Shown: positions 35,054 to 45,382, counted from the stretch's first letter. The stretch is DNA of 64,000 nucleotides from Corynebacterium pseudotuberculosis (GCF_002155265.1 NZ_CP021251.1:1550001-1614000); one strand, 5' to 3'. Program-made: numbers and translations. The notes: generated from the sequence alone by a model not told the origin.

Positions 35054-35866
35054 ATGGACTCGTCTGAAGTACATACGTCATCACAACTCCCTGACGCGCC
35101 AGTGGTGTTGACCGCTAGAGACCTTGTACTTACTAGTGGCACCGAACTGCCTTCTCTTGATATCGCGTTAGGGCTTACGTTGCTGCATTGTGGTCGCGAA
35201 AACTCGGCGACCACGCTGTCTTTAACTCTCGCTGGACGTATGAAGCCGAAATCAGGGATAGTGATGCTTCACTCTGCGCAGGGAGAGATGTCCACTCCGA
35301 AGCAGCTTCATAAACACGTGGCCTTGGCAGGAATCCCCGAATTTGACTCTCTAGAGCGGCTTGTTCCGGTGAAAGCGGTGGTACGAGAACACGTGGCATG
35401 GACAAATAGCTGGTGGCGCCGGGTGCCTTCTTCCATTGAGAAGATTGATAGTTTTGTTCAAGCAGCAGAACTGCTCGGTATTCATGCCACTGAGGCTTTT
35501 GCTAAAAGAAAAGTTGGCGATCTAGATCCATTGGAGCGCTTTACATTAAGAATTGCTCTGGCGTTGACTGTGCGCCCTGAGGCGGATCTTCTTATCGTGG
35601 ACGATATCGATCAGATTAGAAGCCTACGTCTACGAGCCGATCTCTTACGGCAGTTGAAAGTGGTGGCTGAGGTGCTGCCGGTGGTTACCGTATCCGCTAA
35701 CTCGGATGTGGATGGGATTTGTGATGCAGATATACCGGTTGCCGGTGCGTTGAAACGGGCACAGGAAAGAGAGAAAAATTTACTCGATAACCTGCTGCAA
35801 CGGGGGACACCAGCGAATGATATGAATCACCAAATCCAACGGATAGGAAAGGGGATAGGCCAGTGA
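35054..35866 (+). CDS. ABC ATPase-like protein with degenerate catalytic motifs
   Basis: Protein of 270 residues that aligns along its length with ABC-type nucleotide-binding domains but has lost the catalytic motifs. In the Walker A place (about residues 46-54) it reads CGRENSATT with no lysine. The signature place (154-162) reads VGDLDPLER rather than LSGGQ. Walker B (LLIVDD, 179-184) keeps the first aspartate but has Asp for the catalytic Glu, and the H-loop histidine is absent (TVSANSDVD). It is coupled by GTGA overlap to a YhgE/Pip membrane protein. It is probably a structural or regulatory partner, not an active ATPase. AGAGGAA supports the ATG. Confidence 0.75.
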   Translation: MDSSEVHTSSQLPDAPVVLTARDLVLTSGTELPSLDIALGLTLLHCGRENSATTLSLTLAGRMKPKSGIVMLHSAQGEMSTPKQLHKHVALAGIPEFDSLERLVPVKAVVREHVAWTNSWWRRVPSSIEKIDSFVQAAELLGIHATEAFAKRKVGDLDPLERFTLRIALALTVRPEADLLIVDDIDQIRSLRLRADLLRQLKVVAEVLPVVTVSANSDVDGICDADIPVAGALKRAQEREKNLLDNLLQRGTPANDMNHQIQRIGKGIGQ

Positions 35867-37884
35867 ACCTATTCCACATAGGAACCGAGTTCCGTAGATT
35901 CGGCCATGGCAAGCTTCCTCCGCTGGCCATTATCGTTATCGTTTTAATGCCCCTACTTTTTGGTGGCCTTTTTGTGTGGTCCTATTGGGACCCGATCGGA
36001 CGTCTAAACAAGCTTCCTGTAGCCGTGGTCAATTCAGACCAGGGTACGAAAAAAGACGGCAAAGATATTAAAGCCGGTGACCAGATTGTAGAAAACCTTA
36101 TCAACAATCCAGCGGCTAAATTTATCGAAGTCGACCCAGAAGCCGCGAGAGAGGGAATAGCTAACGGTACGTATTATTTTGCTATAGAACTACCCTCGGA
36201 TTTCTCAGAAGCCGCGATTAGCGCTGGTACGGACGCACCACACCAAGCCAAGCTCAATGCTGCGTATAACAACGCCAATGGTTTCCTCGCTACCACAGTA
36301 GGAAACCAAGTAGTAACGCGTGTGCTAGCTAGTGTTAATGAAAAACTTGGGGCACAAGTGGCTAACCAACTGCTGGTAGGTTTTAACACGATCGGTAGTG
36401 GACTTCACGCTGCAGGAGACGGCGCCCATAAGCTTGCCGACGGCACAGGGACAGCAAAAGACGGTGCTCAGAAGCTGGAAGGCGGTGCGAATCAACTTCA
36501 TGATGGTATCGAGACTGCCGACCAAGGTGCCCATAAGCTTGCCGACGGAACAAAACAGCTGCATCAAGGCATCGGCGCGGCAAAAGATGGTGCAGATGCT
36601 CTAGCGTCGGGGCTCCAGCGTCTAAATACTGCGACAGATACTCTAGGGGATGGAGCAGGACAGGTATCGGCGGGCGTCGACAAGCTCGTTGGCGTTGCGC
36701 GCCGGGCAAGTAGTGCTCAGGATCAATTGACTATTCCACTGGTTAACCTGAGCGCGCAGTTACGCGCAACAGGTATTCCTCAAGCTATTGAGCTAGCAAA
36801 TAGTGCAGATGCAATCATTGCTTCTCTCACTGCACAGGGTATAGGTGGAAACTCTGAAATAATTGGGCAGTTGAATAAGCTTTCTCATGGTGCTGCGGAA
36901 ATCCATCGACAACTTTCAGACCCAGCGGCTGCCTATCGCTCTGGCGTCGACCAAGCAACAGATGGGGCGCAGAAACTCTCCACCGGTTTGCACAAGCTTT
37001 CTGATGGTTCCGAACAACTTGTCGTAGGGACGCAAACTCTTGCAGACGGAACAAGCCGGCTTTCTGAAGGCTCTCAACAACTTACCGTTGGAGCTGCACA
37101 GTTAAGCTCTGGTCTGGTCGAACTTTCTGAAGGCTCTGGTGAATTATCCCTTAAGCTCAATCAGAGCGCGGACAAGGTTCCTTCTTTCGAAGAAAAGACG
37201 ATAGATGATGCCGCGCGTAATGTGTCTACTCCCGTCAAACAAGAGGTAATCAAAGACACCATGTCTCTCTTTGGCGTGGGGCTCGCACCAATGTTTATTG
37301 CGCTCGGACTATTCATGGGTGGAACCGTTACTTTTATGCTGATGCGTCCCCTGCAACGACGAGCCATTGATACCGGGATAGCTCCTTTTAGAGCAGTGCT
37401 TGCATCGTATCTTCCGGCAGTAATCGTGGGTTGTTCCCAAGCCACCGTGATGTTTTTTGTGCAGCGCTATGCTATTGGTCTCCATGCGCACAATGAGATC
37501 GGTCTTTGGGCGGCGATGTGCATATCCTCTTTGGCTTTTATGGCTATTGCCCAAGGTCTTAATGCAGTATTTGGTTCTACCGTAGGGCGGGTACTCTGTA
37601 TCGCCTTTATGTCCTTGCAGATCGTTTCCTCCGGCGGACTGTACCCGCCGGAAACTCAGCCTGCACCGTTACGCTGGTTCCATACCTATGATCCAATGAC
37701 CTACTCAGTAAACCTTCTGCGTCAGATGATTTATCACACCGATATGGCGCTAGACCATAGAGCGTTGCAGTCTTTGGTAGTGCTCTTTTTCATCGCGGCG
37801 CTGTTCCTTAGCCTCTCAACATTTGCAGCATTGAGAGACCGACAGATGAAGTTGAAGGATCTACACCCAGAAGTTTCCGTCTAA
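35863..37884 (+). CDS. YhgE/Pip-family membrane protein
   Basis: Protein of 673 residues of the YhgE/Pip family (relatives include phage receptor Pip and the type VII-associated YueB/EsaA). One N-terminal helix (about 24-42) is followed by a large external domain with a run of degenerate repeats around LADGT / KDGA / QLHDGI (about 185-260, and again 360-440), which form long helical hairpins. Five hydrophobic segments lie in the last 200 residues (about 470-665), as in ABC-2 permeases. The GTG start overlaps the upstream gene. In such a pair it would be the permease of an export or envelope system; substrate unknown. Confidence 0.88.
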   Translation: MNLFHIGTEFRRFGHGKLPPLAIIVIVLMPLLFGGLFVWSYWDPIGRLNKLPVAVVNSDQGTKKDGKDIKAGDQIVENLINNPAAKFIEVDPEAAREGIANGTYYFAIELPSDFSEAAISAGTDAPHQAKLNAAYNNANGFLATTVGNQVVTRVLASVNEKLGAQVANQLLVGFNTIGSGLHAAGDGAHKLADGTGTAKDGAQKLEGGANQLHDGIETADQGAHKLADGTKQLHQGIGAAKDGADALASGLQRLNTATDTLGDGAGQVSAGVDKLVGVARRASSAQDQLTIPLVNLSAQLRATGIPQAIELANSADAIIASLTAQGIGGNSEIIGQLNKLSHGAAEIHRQLSDPAAAYRSGVDQATDGAQKLSTGLHKLSDGSEQLVVGTQTLADGTSRLSEGSQQLTVGAAQLSSGLVELSEGSGELSLKLNQSADKVPSFEEKTIDDAARNVSTPVKQEVIKDTMSLFGVGLAPMFIALGLFMGGTVTFMLMRPLQRRAIDTGIAPFRAVLASYLPAVIVGCSQATVMFFVQRYAIGLHAHNEIGLWAAMCISSLAFMAIAQGLNAVFGSTVGRVLCIAFMSLQIVSSGGLYPPETQPAPLRWFHTYDPMTYSVNLLRQMIYHTDMALDHRALQSLVVLFFIAALFLSLSTFAALRDRQMKLKDLHPEVSV

Positions 37885-37919
37885 CAATAGGCTCGAGGAG
37901 TAACCTAGACTCCTAATGT

Positions 37920-40682
37920 ATGGAGCGTAGTCATCTTGCCGCTATTCGAGGCCGCGCGCAACAGCTCATCTCTCTCAAAGACAGAGCCGTTGCCGTGGCG
38001 TCATATGTTTCCGCCGATCTCCCTACAGCGCGTGCCGTGCACCTGGGGGTTGAAGCAGGATCGGTGCGTTTGATTGACACATCCACTATCGTTTGGCCGC
38101 ACGAACTTTACTTATACGCTGAGTTCGCGGAGGAAAAAGAAACGATAATGGCTACAGTGCAGAACTATTCTGCACTCGTCGCCCCACTCATTCCTTTGTT
38201 AGATCAGTCTGCGGCTGCTGCAAACGGGCGGTTTTTCAGCTTTTTTAGCTCTACTAACGTGGCGGCTGCTCAGCAAGCGGCAGCCGAACTCGAGCGTCTT
38301 CTAGAAAATCCAGCCATTAGTAGTGCTGCATTGAGTATCACTCATATTCTTTCGCGCGCTGATGAGGCTAATCGTATCCAACAATTAGGTGTGCATCTCA
38401 CTCCCGGCGTTCACGGTACGCCAGAGCGTTACACAGTTGCTGCGCGCAGTTCACTAGCCCAGGCCCTGGGGCTAGGCATAGGAATAGACTCTGTATCTTT
38501 CGACTCTCTTGACCGTAGCTATGTCATTCCCGCCAGACAACTGGTAACCCAGATCGAAAATGACCATAATTCCGTTCCTAACCTACGCGGGCAAGCAGAA
38601 CATATCGCACGAGCAATCACGGCGCAGCAAGCCTCTGAATTGATACGTGGCCTACCGTTGGATGCGCTCAAAGAAGTAACCAACGAACGCTTAAGGTTCA
38701 CGGGGCTAGAAAGCGTAGGAGTTTTTAGCGTACTTGACGTACTTTCAACCCCGGAGACTACGCTCACGCAGGTCTCTGGAATCGGAGCCGCCACAGCTAA
38801 AAGAATCAAAGGTGCTGCTCAGACGCTTTACACAGAAGCCATGGCCGCGCCGTTGGGCAGCCTTGGGGATACCCGTACTCCCGAACTCGTACAATTGCTA
38901 CGGATATTGGCCCGCTTTGAACAAGCTGACCAACTATCGGAAGAACAACGCAATAGAAGAGACCGGCTTATTAGTTACTTCCGTGGTACTCCACGAGATA
39001 TAGCCCTCATCGGAGCGCCTTTTCTTGTTGCCCGGACAACCGATAATCCTATGGGATTTGACGGCCTTTCATCGTCGTATAGCAGCGCTAATGCAGATTA
39101 TGAGCAGTTCATTGAAGATATCTCATGGGCTAATGCGGCACCTCAAACCTTTTCTACTCCTCCCGTTACGGATCCTGGGGAATCAGTGTGGGAGGATTAT
39201 CAAGCGCGCCCAGCGCACTACCAAACCCTATGGTCTGCTTTAAGACAAGTAGAAAGCAATGAAGCGGGACAATCTGCTCTGCCGGAGGAGACACTCGCCA
39301 AAATACGTGCTCTTCGACTTGATCAATCGTTGCTCACCGAGCTTTATCTCCGCGGATATCAAAGCTTTGGTGCCAAGTTCGCCCTAGTGCAAAAGAAAGT
39401 CATTCTTGGCGATGAAATGGGATTAGGTAAAACAGTCCAAGCTATTGCTGCCGCAGCGCATATCGTGGCGCAAGCAGAGGCCGCAGAAGATGTACGAATA
39501 CTTATCGTAGTTCCTGCGTCTCTCATAGTTAACTGGCGTCGAGAGATCGACAAATTTACAAAGATTCCTGTTCACGTAGCGCACGGAGAACTGAAGGAAT
39601 CAGCACTTTCTACTTGGACTGTCAACGGGGGTGTGTTGATTGTGACCTATGAGGGGGCACGATCTCTATCAATTCCTGCGCCAACTATGTCCATCATTGA
39701 TGAGGCGCACTTTATTAAAAATCCTGCTGCGCAAAGATCCCAAGCTGTCAGAAAACTCATCGAAAATTCCGAATATTCCTTGCTTATGACAGGTACTCCG
39801 CTGGAAAATCGGCTGAGTGAATTCCGACAACTAGTAACGTATGTACAACCAGAACTACTGCCTCAAGAAGAGAATCTTCGCCCACAACAATTTAAAAACA
39901 CAATCGCGCCAGCTTATCTGCGTAGGAACCAAACAGACGTGCTCGATGAACTTCCCACAAAAATTGAAATAGATGAGTGGATAGACCTCACAGAGCAAGA
40001 TCTCACAGAATATAAACGTGCTGTGGCAGAAAATAATTGGATGTCTGCACGTCGAGCTGCGATGGTTGTGCAACGCCCCCTGTGCGCAAAAGTTGAACGG
40101 ATCATCGAGCTAGCTGATGAGGCGGCATCTGAAGGCCGGAATATTCTTATTTTTAGCTATTTCCGAGACGTCCTTGATCGGCTGCACCTTGAATTTGATC
40201 AAAGAAGCGTCGGAATCATTAACGGTGATGTTGCCCCGATCAAAAGACAAGAGCTTGTAGACACGCTTGGGGCCAATGGACAAGACATTTTGTTGGCCCA
40301 GATTGGTGCCGGGGGCGTCGGCCTGAACATTCAGAAGGCCAGTGTGGTTATCCTCACTGAAGCACAGGTGAAGCCTGCTTTAGAAGACCAAGCTATTGCC
40401 AGGGCGCATCGTATGGGACAAACAAAGCCAGTAAGCGTTTATAGGATACTCGGAGATGAGACCATCGACGAGCGATTATTGGAGATCAACGCACAGAAAC
40501 GTAAGCTTTTTGATGAATATGCGCGTGAAGCCACGTCTGCCGACGTACATGATGCAGTGGATGTGTCTGAAGCTCAACTGGCTCAAGATATCTTAGCCGC
40601 CGAACGCGAGCGTCTCGGGCTAGAGGCTATTGAGCCACGTGACTCCGGTGATATCGGAGAAAACGTTGTGAGCTTGAAGTAA
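37920..40682 (+). CDS. SNF2-family DNA-dependent ATPase
   Basis: Superfamily 2 translocase of 920 residues. The N-terminal ~470 residues are unusual: mostly helical, with a helix-hairpin-helix-like SGIGAATAKRIKGAA near residue 290. The motor follows with motif I GDEMGLGKTVQAI (about 496), Ia, motif II DEAH (about 592), motif III LLMTGTPLENR, and C-lobe motifs GGVGLNIQKA and QAIARAHRMGQTKPV (about 823). Such proteins remodel DNA-protein complexes in repair or transcription. It begins 35 bp after the YhgE gene. An AGGAGT/ACTCCT mini-hairpin lies just upstream of the ATG and could affect its translation. Confidence 0.9.
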   Translation: MERSHLAAIRGRAQQLISLKDRAVAVASYVSADLPTARAVHLGVEAGSVRLIDTSTIVWPHELYLYAEFAEEKETIMATVQNYSALVAPLIPLLDQSAAAANGRFFSFFSSTNVAAAQQAAAELERLLENPAISSAALSITHILSRADEANRIQQLGVHLTPGVHGTPERYTVAARSSLAQALGLGIGIDSVSFDSLDRSYVIPARQLVTQIENDHNSVPNLRGQAEHIARAITAQQASELIRGLPLDALKEVTNERLRFTGLESVGVFSVLDVLSTPETTLTQVSGIGAATAKRIKGAAQTLYTEAMAAPLGSLGDTRTPELVQLLRILARFEQADQLSEEQRNRRDRLISYFRGTPRDIALIGAPFLVARTTDNPMGFDGLSSSYSSANADYEQFIEDISWANAAPQTFSTPPVTDPGESVWEDYQARPAHYQTLWSALRQVESNEAGQSALPEETLAKIRALRLDQSLLTELYLRGYQSFGAKFALVQKKVILGDEMGLGKTVQAIAAAAHIVAQAEAAEDVRILIVVPASLIVNWRREIDKFTKIPVHVAHGELKESALSTWTVNGGVLIVTYEGARSLSIPAPTMSIIDEAHFIKNPAAQRSQAVRKLIENSEYSLLMTGTPLENRLSEFRQLVTYVQPELLPQEENLRPQQFKNTIAPAYLRRNQTDVLDELPTKIEIDEWIDLTEQDLTEYKRAVAENNWMSARRAAMVVQRPLCAKVERIIELADEAASEGRNILIFSYFRDVLDRLHLEFDQRSVGIINGDVAPIKRQELVDTLGANGQDILLAQIGAGGVGLNIQKASVVILTEAQVKPALEDQAIARAHRMGQTKPVSVYRILGDETIDERLLEINAQKRKLFDEYAREATSADVHDAVDVSEAQLAQDILAAERERLGLEAIEPRDSGDIGENVVSLK

Positions 40683-40726
40683 AGCTCCGCTCTGGTTGTC
40701 AGATAGGAGGCGGTTATAGCAGGGCG

Positions 40727-41602
40727 CTATTTGTATGCGTTGCGCTGAAGGAAATCGCAGGAGCTCATCTTTCCAGAGCGATATCCTGCGAGGAAAGCCT
40801 CCTGGCGTTGTTGAGAAGAGCCGTGAGTAAAGGATTCTTTGTTTACTCGTCCAGTAGCACGCTCTTGAATATTGTCGTCGCCCACTGCGCGCGCAGCATT
40901 GATGGCGTCATTAACCTGTTCTTCGGTGATTGGCTCTAGGAAAGCATTCTCGCCTTTATCTGCATAATGTCCCCAGATGCCTGCGTAACAGTCTGCCTGA
41001 AGCTCAATTTTAACTGCGTTAGAGTTAGGGCCGGGATCATTGTAATCAGATAGCCCTAGCGTGCCCTCGATGTTTTGGATATGATGGCCGATCTCGTGTG
41101 CAACGATGTATTCCTGTGCAAACGGTGTGTTTTTACCGCCGTATTTGGAAAGTTGATCGAAGAAACTTACGTCAAAATAAGCGGTCTCATCCCGAGGACA
41201 GTAAAAGGGGCCCGTAGCAGCAGACGCTGCTCCGCATCCTGTATTGACGGCACTCTTAAACACGAATGGCTGAATTTTTTTAAAAGTCAGGCCCGCCTGT
41301 GCCGGGAGCTGTTCCTCCCATATTTTGTTGACAGAGATAGCGGTGAACTCTACACGACAATCTGCATGTTGATTGGCGTCATCAGTTGTTTTGCAGTGTT
41401 CCAACCTTCCGGAGTCTTGAGAGACCTGCGGTTGGTTTGTGTCCCCTAAAATCTGTCCTAGCTCAGAAGGGCTTCCTCCCATAAGTAAAAATATGCCAAC
41501 AAGGAGGAGCGTGCCGATTCCACCGCCAGCCGCAATTTTTCCACCGCTGCCACCAGAACGTGCAAGGTTTTCAGGTTTTTCTATGCCGCCACGGAAAGTC
41601 AT
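40727..41602 (-). CDS. YpfJ-type neutral zinc metallopeptidase
   Basis: Membrane-anchored protein of about 291 residues. A short basic start MTFRGGIEKPENLARSGG precedes one transmembrane helix (IAAGGGIGTLLLVGIFLLMGG). The external domain contains TACGAASAATGPFYCPRDETAYFD-like sequence, the zinc motif HEIGHHIQ, and the downstream QADCYAGIWGHYA with the third ligand. The family is broad and its substrates are unknown. ATG at 41602 is used; a start at 41620 is equally open and no SD favours either. Confidence 0.88.
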   Translation of the reverse strand: MTFRGGIEKPENLARSGGSGGKIAAGGGIGTLLLVGIFLLMGGSPSELGQILGDTNQPQVSQDSGRLEHCKTTDDANQHADCRVEFTAISVNKIWEEQLPAQAGLTFKKIQPFVFKSAVNTGCGAASAATGPFYCPRDETAYFDVSFFDQLSKYGGKNTPFAQEYIVAHEIGHHIQNIEGTLGLSDYNDPGPNSNAVKIELQADCYAGIWGHYADKGENAFLEPITEEQVNDAINAARAVGDDNIQERATGRVNKESFTHGSSQQRQEAFLAGYRSGKMSSCDFLQRNAYK

Positions 41603-41936
41603 GGGATTATCATGCCACATGACTTGACTGCTTAACCGGCAGAAAAGGAGAAAAGAAGGAAAGATTCAGCAAGGCTTCACCTAAAAGCTGCGAAACTGGG
41701 AGAAAGCCATCAAAAAGAATACCCCTTGGATAAAAGCTTGGTGAGATCAAAGCTTTACGAGAGCACTTGAGCAGTAAGGTTTTCCGGGGCATCTCTAGCT
41801 GGCCAAGTTCCCGGTCTAATTGATTACAGTAATTTGAGTGCCCACTGTCGCGCGTGCCGTACCTCAAGGGGTAGAATCGAGCAGTTGATAAGCAAAGGGC
41901 GGATTGAATCCGCACAAGCGAAAGGATTTGGTGCAC
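41603..41936. other. Divergent intergenic region before aspS
   Basis: These 334 bp lie between the divergent peptidase and aspS starts. No gene is seen. TTGATT-type hexamers near 41819 and AAAGGA at 41921 serve the aspS side. No T-box core (GGTGGTACCGCG type) was found. Confidence 0.45.
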
Positions 41937-43730
41937 GTGTTGCGCACTCATCTCGCGGGTGATCTCCGTAAGGATACCGCTGGGCAGACTGTTACCCTCA
42001 CTGGTTGGGTTTCTCGCCGTCGTGATCACGGTGGCGTTATCTTTATCGACCTGAGGGATTCTTCCGGCCTTGTTCAAGTGGTCTTCCGTGAGAACGACGT
42101 CGCTGAGAAAGCTCACCATTTACGCAGTGAATTCTGTATCAAGGTTACTGGTGTGGTGGAAGCTCGCCCCGAAGGATCTGAGAATCCTAACCTGGCATCG
42201 GGTGAGATTGAGATTAATGTTAACGATCTTGAGATCTTGAATGAAGCAGCAGCACTGCCGTTCCAAATCGATGATGCATCTCAAAGCGGCGGGGAAGTGG
42301 GAGAGGAGGCAAGACTCAAGTATCGCTATCTCGACCTTCGACGTCCTACTCAGGGCGGAGCACTGCGCCTGCGTTCAAAAGCTAACCAGGCAGCACGACG
42401 AGTGCTCGATACCCATGATTTTGTGGAGATAGAGACTCCCACCTTGACTCGTTCCACGCCCGAAGGTGCGCGAGATTTCCTAGTACCTGCTCGCTTGAAG
42501 CCCGGTTCATGGTACGCGCTTCCACAATCGCCACAGCTTTTCAAACAGCTGCTGATGGTTGCAGGTATGGAACATTATTATCAGATTGCACGCTGCTACC
42601 GTGACGAGGACTTCCGTGCTGATCGTCAGCCAGAGTTTACTCAGCTTGACATTGAGATGAGCTTTGTCGACCAAGATGATGTCATCGCCCTCGCAGAAGA
42701 GATTGTTAGCGAACTCTGGAAGCTCATCGGCTATAACATTCCTACCCCGATCCCGCGCATGACGTATGCCGATGCTATGCGTCTTTATGGCTCTGATAAG
42801 CCAGATCTGCGTTTTGATATCAAGATCGTAGAGTGCACTGACTATTTCAAAGACACCACCTTCCGGGTTTTCCAAAACGAATACGTGGGTGCTGTGGTCA
42901 TGGAGGGCGGGGCTTCACAACCACGTCGTCAGCTTGATGCATGGCAGGAGTGGGCTAAACAACGTGGTGCAAAAGGCCTTGCATACATTCTGGTGGGAGA
43001 AGATGGGGAGCTGTCTGGTCCGGTAGCCAAGAACATTACTGAATCAGAGCGCGCAGGAATCGCTGCGCATGTTGGAGCACAACCAGGCGATTGCATCTTC
43101 TTTGCGGCCGGTGATACCAAGAGTTCCCGAGCTCTTCTTGGTGCAGCTCGCGGTGAGATCGCTCGCAAATTGGGCCTTATCAAGGATGGCGATTGGGCTT
43201 TCACCTGGGTTGTTGATGCTCCTTTGTTTGAATCTTCTGCAGACGCTACTGCTTCGGGCGATGTAGCTCTTGGACATTCTAAGTGGACAGCGGTGCACCA
43301 CGCGTTTACTTCTCCAAAGCCAGAATGGCTGGAATCTTTTGATGAGAACCCCGGAGAGGCTACGGCCTATGCTTACGATATCGTGTGTAATGGCAACGAG
43401 ATCGGCGGAGGATCGATTCGTATTCACCGCCGTGATGTGCAAGAACGCGTCTTCAAAGTGATGGGTATCACGGAGGAAGAGGCTCGTGAAAAGTTTGGCT
43501 TCCTGCTTGACGCCTTTGCTTTTGGCGCTCCGCCACACGGAGGAATCGCCTTTGGCTGGGATCGCATCGTTTCGCTCCTAGGCGGCTTCGACTCTATCCG
43601 TGACGTCATTGCCTTCCCTAAATCCGGTGGCGGAGTTGATCCTCTCACCGATGCTCCTGCGCCGATCCCACTGGAACAGCGTCGTGAGACAGGGGTAGAT
43701 TTCAAACCTAAGAAGAAGTCTGCGGAATAG
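41937..43730 (+). CDS. aspS: Aspartyl-tRNA synthetase
   Basis: Class IIb synthetase of 597 residues: OB-fold anticodon domain ([26 protein letters not shown]), motif 1 region ([22 protein letters not shown]), motif 2 ([26 protein letters not shown]), the bacterial GAD insert, and motif 3 ([14 protein letters not shown]). In actinobacteria it is probably non-discriminating, charging tRNA-Asn as well, with later amidation by GatCAB; that is family knowledge. The GTG at 41937 (AAAGGA 10 nt upstream) gives the conserved start [11 protein letters not shown]; another GTG two codons earlier is possible. Confidence 0.96.
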   Translation: MLRTHLAGDLRKDTAGQTVTLTGWVSRRRDHGGVIFIDLRDSSGLVQVVFRENDVAEKAHHLRSEFCIKVTGVVEARPEGSENPNLASGEIEINVNDLEILNEAAALPFQIDDASQSGGEVGEEARLKYRYLDLRRPTQGGALRLRSKANQAARRVLDTHDFVEIETPTLTRSTPEGARDFLVPARLKPGSWYALPQSPQLFKQLLMVAGMEHYYQIARCYRDEDFRADRQPEFTQLDIEMSFVDQDDVIALAEEIVSELWKLIGYNIPTPIPRMTYADAMRLYGSDKPDLRFDIKIVECTDYFKDTTFRVFQNEYVGAVVMEGGASQPRRQLDAWQEWAKQRGAKGLAYILVGEDGELSGPVAKNITESERAGIAAHVGAQPGDCIFFAAGDTKSSRALLGAARGEIARKLGLIKDGDWAFTWVVDAPLFESSADATASGDVALGHSKWTAVHHAFTSPKPEWLESFDENPGEATAYAYDIVCNGNEIGGGSIRIHRRDVQERVFKVMGITEEEAREKFGFLLDAFAFGAPPHGGIAFGWDRIVSLLGGFDSIRDVIAFPKSGGGVDPLTDAPAPIPLEQRRETGVDFKPKKKSAE

Positions 43731-43865
43731 TCTGGTATTAAGCGATCCCGCATTTTGTGAGAATTACCGAGGCTTGCCTCGATCATCATCCGAGTCGATT
43801 TGTTTGGTTGTGCGCCGATAATTCGGCTCGGGTGCAGCACGACATGCTCGAGGAGGGCAGTGCAC

Positions 43866-45197
43866 ATGGGCCGAATGAGCAAGAACAGCAAACTTGGTGT
43901 CCAAATGGTCGTTGACCATGTTGAAGACAAAACATCCGTCGAATCTATAGTGGAAGCAGCACAAGAGCTACTTTCAAAGCGGTATGGTGGTCGGCAAGAA
44001 TTATTAGAAGTAGAACAGCTCAATGGCTCTGGTACTGCAATTGTGCTTAGGGCTAGGGTTGCGCCGTCGCCATTTTTACAGCAACGTTCGGTGGTACTTA
44101 AATATATTCCTCCAACGGGGAGGCTTATCGACGAATCCACGTTAATGCGGGAAGTGGTTTCTTATCAGTTCACGACTTCCTTGAGCGAAGAAGTCCGACC
44201 AGGCCCAGTGCTACTGGCATATGACGTTGATGAGCATATCCTCGTGATTTCGGATTCTGGCGATGGTGATACTTTTGCTGACCTGCTGGATAGCTCAAAC
44301 TCGGATTTGCGTATTGAGATTCTCCGTAACTTAGGAGAAGCGATAGGCAAATTGCATGTAGGAACGGCATCCAAAGAGCAAGATTTTGACATCTTGTTGC
44401 ATCGAATGCTGACCAAACACCCTGAGATCACGGAAATGCACGATTTCCGTGAGCGTTTACTCCGAATGTATATCGAGGTAGGCATCAAACTCATTGAGCA
44501 GCAGGGAATCGTTGTACCAGAGGTAGTAAAGGAATTTGCCAATAATGCCCGACGCCGCTTGACCTCAGGGCAGCATCGAGCATTCACACCTTTTGATCTG
44601 TCCCCAGACAACATCATTGTTTCCGATAAAACACACTTCTTAGATTATGAGTGGGCTGGGTTCCGCGATGCTGCTTTTGACGTTGCATGCGTGGTCGCGG
44701 GTTTCCCGCAGTTCCTTTTTGCTCGTCCAGTCATGGATGACGAGGCGGACATTTTTATCGACTCCTGGGCTCAGCAGGTAGCCGATATGTGGCCCAATGT
44801 TCGGAATCTTTCGAGACTCCATGCTCGTATTCTCACTGCGCTGGTCGGTTGGGCGTTTTCCTCCGTGGCGATGATGCATATGGGATACGACAACGAGGCG
44901 TTTGAAGACCTTTATCAAGGAATGGTCTCTGATGGAGCAGAGTCCATGAACGTTGACGCGATAGTTACCAGGCTCACGAATTCAGGAAACACTTTGCTGC
45001 AAGATATTTTCCGTATCGCTGATGCAGAAGACGAAGAAAATACCGTTTTTGATGAGGACAAAGAGGCCCTTCTCTTGATCAGAAGAGACCTGTATGAAAC
45101 ATTTGAAGCCTTGTACAGGTTTGCTCGTCGTGAGTCAGACTCACGCTTCCCCGTGGTAGCGGATTTTGCAGGCAAGCTCGTAGAAAAGCTCAATTAA
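43866..45197 (+). CDS. APH-fold phosphotransferase (kinase), function unknown
   Basis: Protein of 443 residues with the aminoglycoside/choline kinase fold. The catalytic loop is FDLSPDN (H/F-D-x-x-P-x-N type), and the metal-binding DFG equivalent is LDYEWAGFRDAAFDVACVV. The N-lobe has a lysine in VVLKYIPPTG. GAGGAGG lies 8 nt before the ATG at 43866. It lies between aspS and rarA, and ends with an intrinsic terminator. Substrate is unknown; small sugars, choline or homoserine-like alcohols are common for this fold, and antibiotic resistance should not be assumed. Confidence 0.78.
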   Translation: MGRMSKNSKLGVQMVVDHVEDKTSVESIVEAAQELLSKRYGGRQELLEVEQLNGSGTAIVLRARVAPSPFLQQRSVVLKYIPPTGRLIDESTLMREVVSYQFTTSLSEEVRPGPVLLAYDVDEHILVISDSGDGDTFADLLDSSNSDLRIEILRNLGEAIGKLHVGTASKEQDFDILLHRMLTKHPEITEMHDFRERLLRMYIEVGIKLIEQQGIVVPEVVKEFANNARRRLTSGQHRAFTPFDLSPDNIIVSDKTHFLDYEWAGFRDAAFDVACVVAGFPQFLFARPVMDDEADIFIDSWAQQVADMWPNVRNLSRLHARILTALVGWAFSSVAMMHMGYDNEAFEDLYQGMVSDGAESMNVDAIVTRLTNSGNTLLQDIFRIADAEDEENTVFDEDKEALLLIRRDLYETFEALYRFARRESDSRFPVVADFAGKLVEKLN

Positions 45198-45254
45198 TAG
45201 CTTAAAAATAACGTTGGTTAAAGAAAACGAGTAATTATTAAGTTCCCATCGTAT

Positions 45255-45292
45255 AGAGGTGCTAGGGATATACTGGCACCTCTCTATTTTTC
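45255..45292 (+). terminator. Terminator after the APH-fold gene
   Basis: AGAGGTGC (45255-45262) pairs with GCACCTCT (45276-45283), 13-nt loop, then CTATTTTTC. A good intrinsic terminator 58 bp after the stop. Confidence 0.9.
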
Positions 45293-45382
45293 ATAGACCT
45301 ATTTGAAGGCTCTCTTAAAACTCACGGGATGCTGTAGCTTATCAAGTTTGTGTTGAGCTCAAAGAGGAGGAGTGAACACAGC

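Noticed and set aside
36383..36709. Long minus-strand frame inside the YhgE gene
   Set aside because: It is a shadow of the repeat-rich coding sequence on the other strand, with residue composition typical of antisense reading.
41602..41611. Leaderless promoter for the YpfJ-type peptidase (GATAAT just before the ATG)
   Set aside because: Only three bases separate the hexamer from the ATG, too close for transcription to start at or before the codon.
42507..42875. 122-codon minus-strand frame inside aspS
   Set aside because: It lies wholly within conserved synthetase coding sequence and lacks a start context or known motif.
43866..45197. Antibiotic-resistance aminoglycoside kinase
   Set aside because: The fold is APH-like, but the protein is long and sits in a conserved housekeeping context between aspS and rarA; nothing supports resistance.
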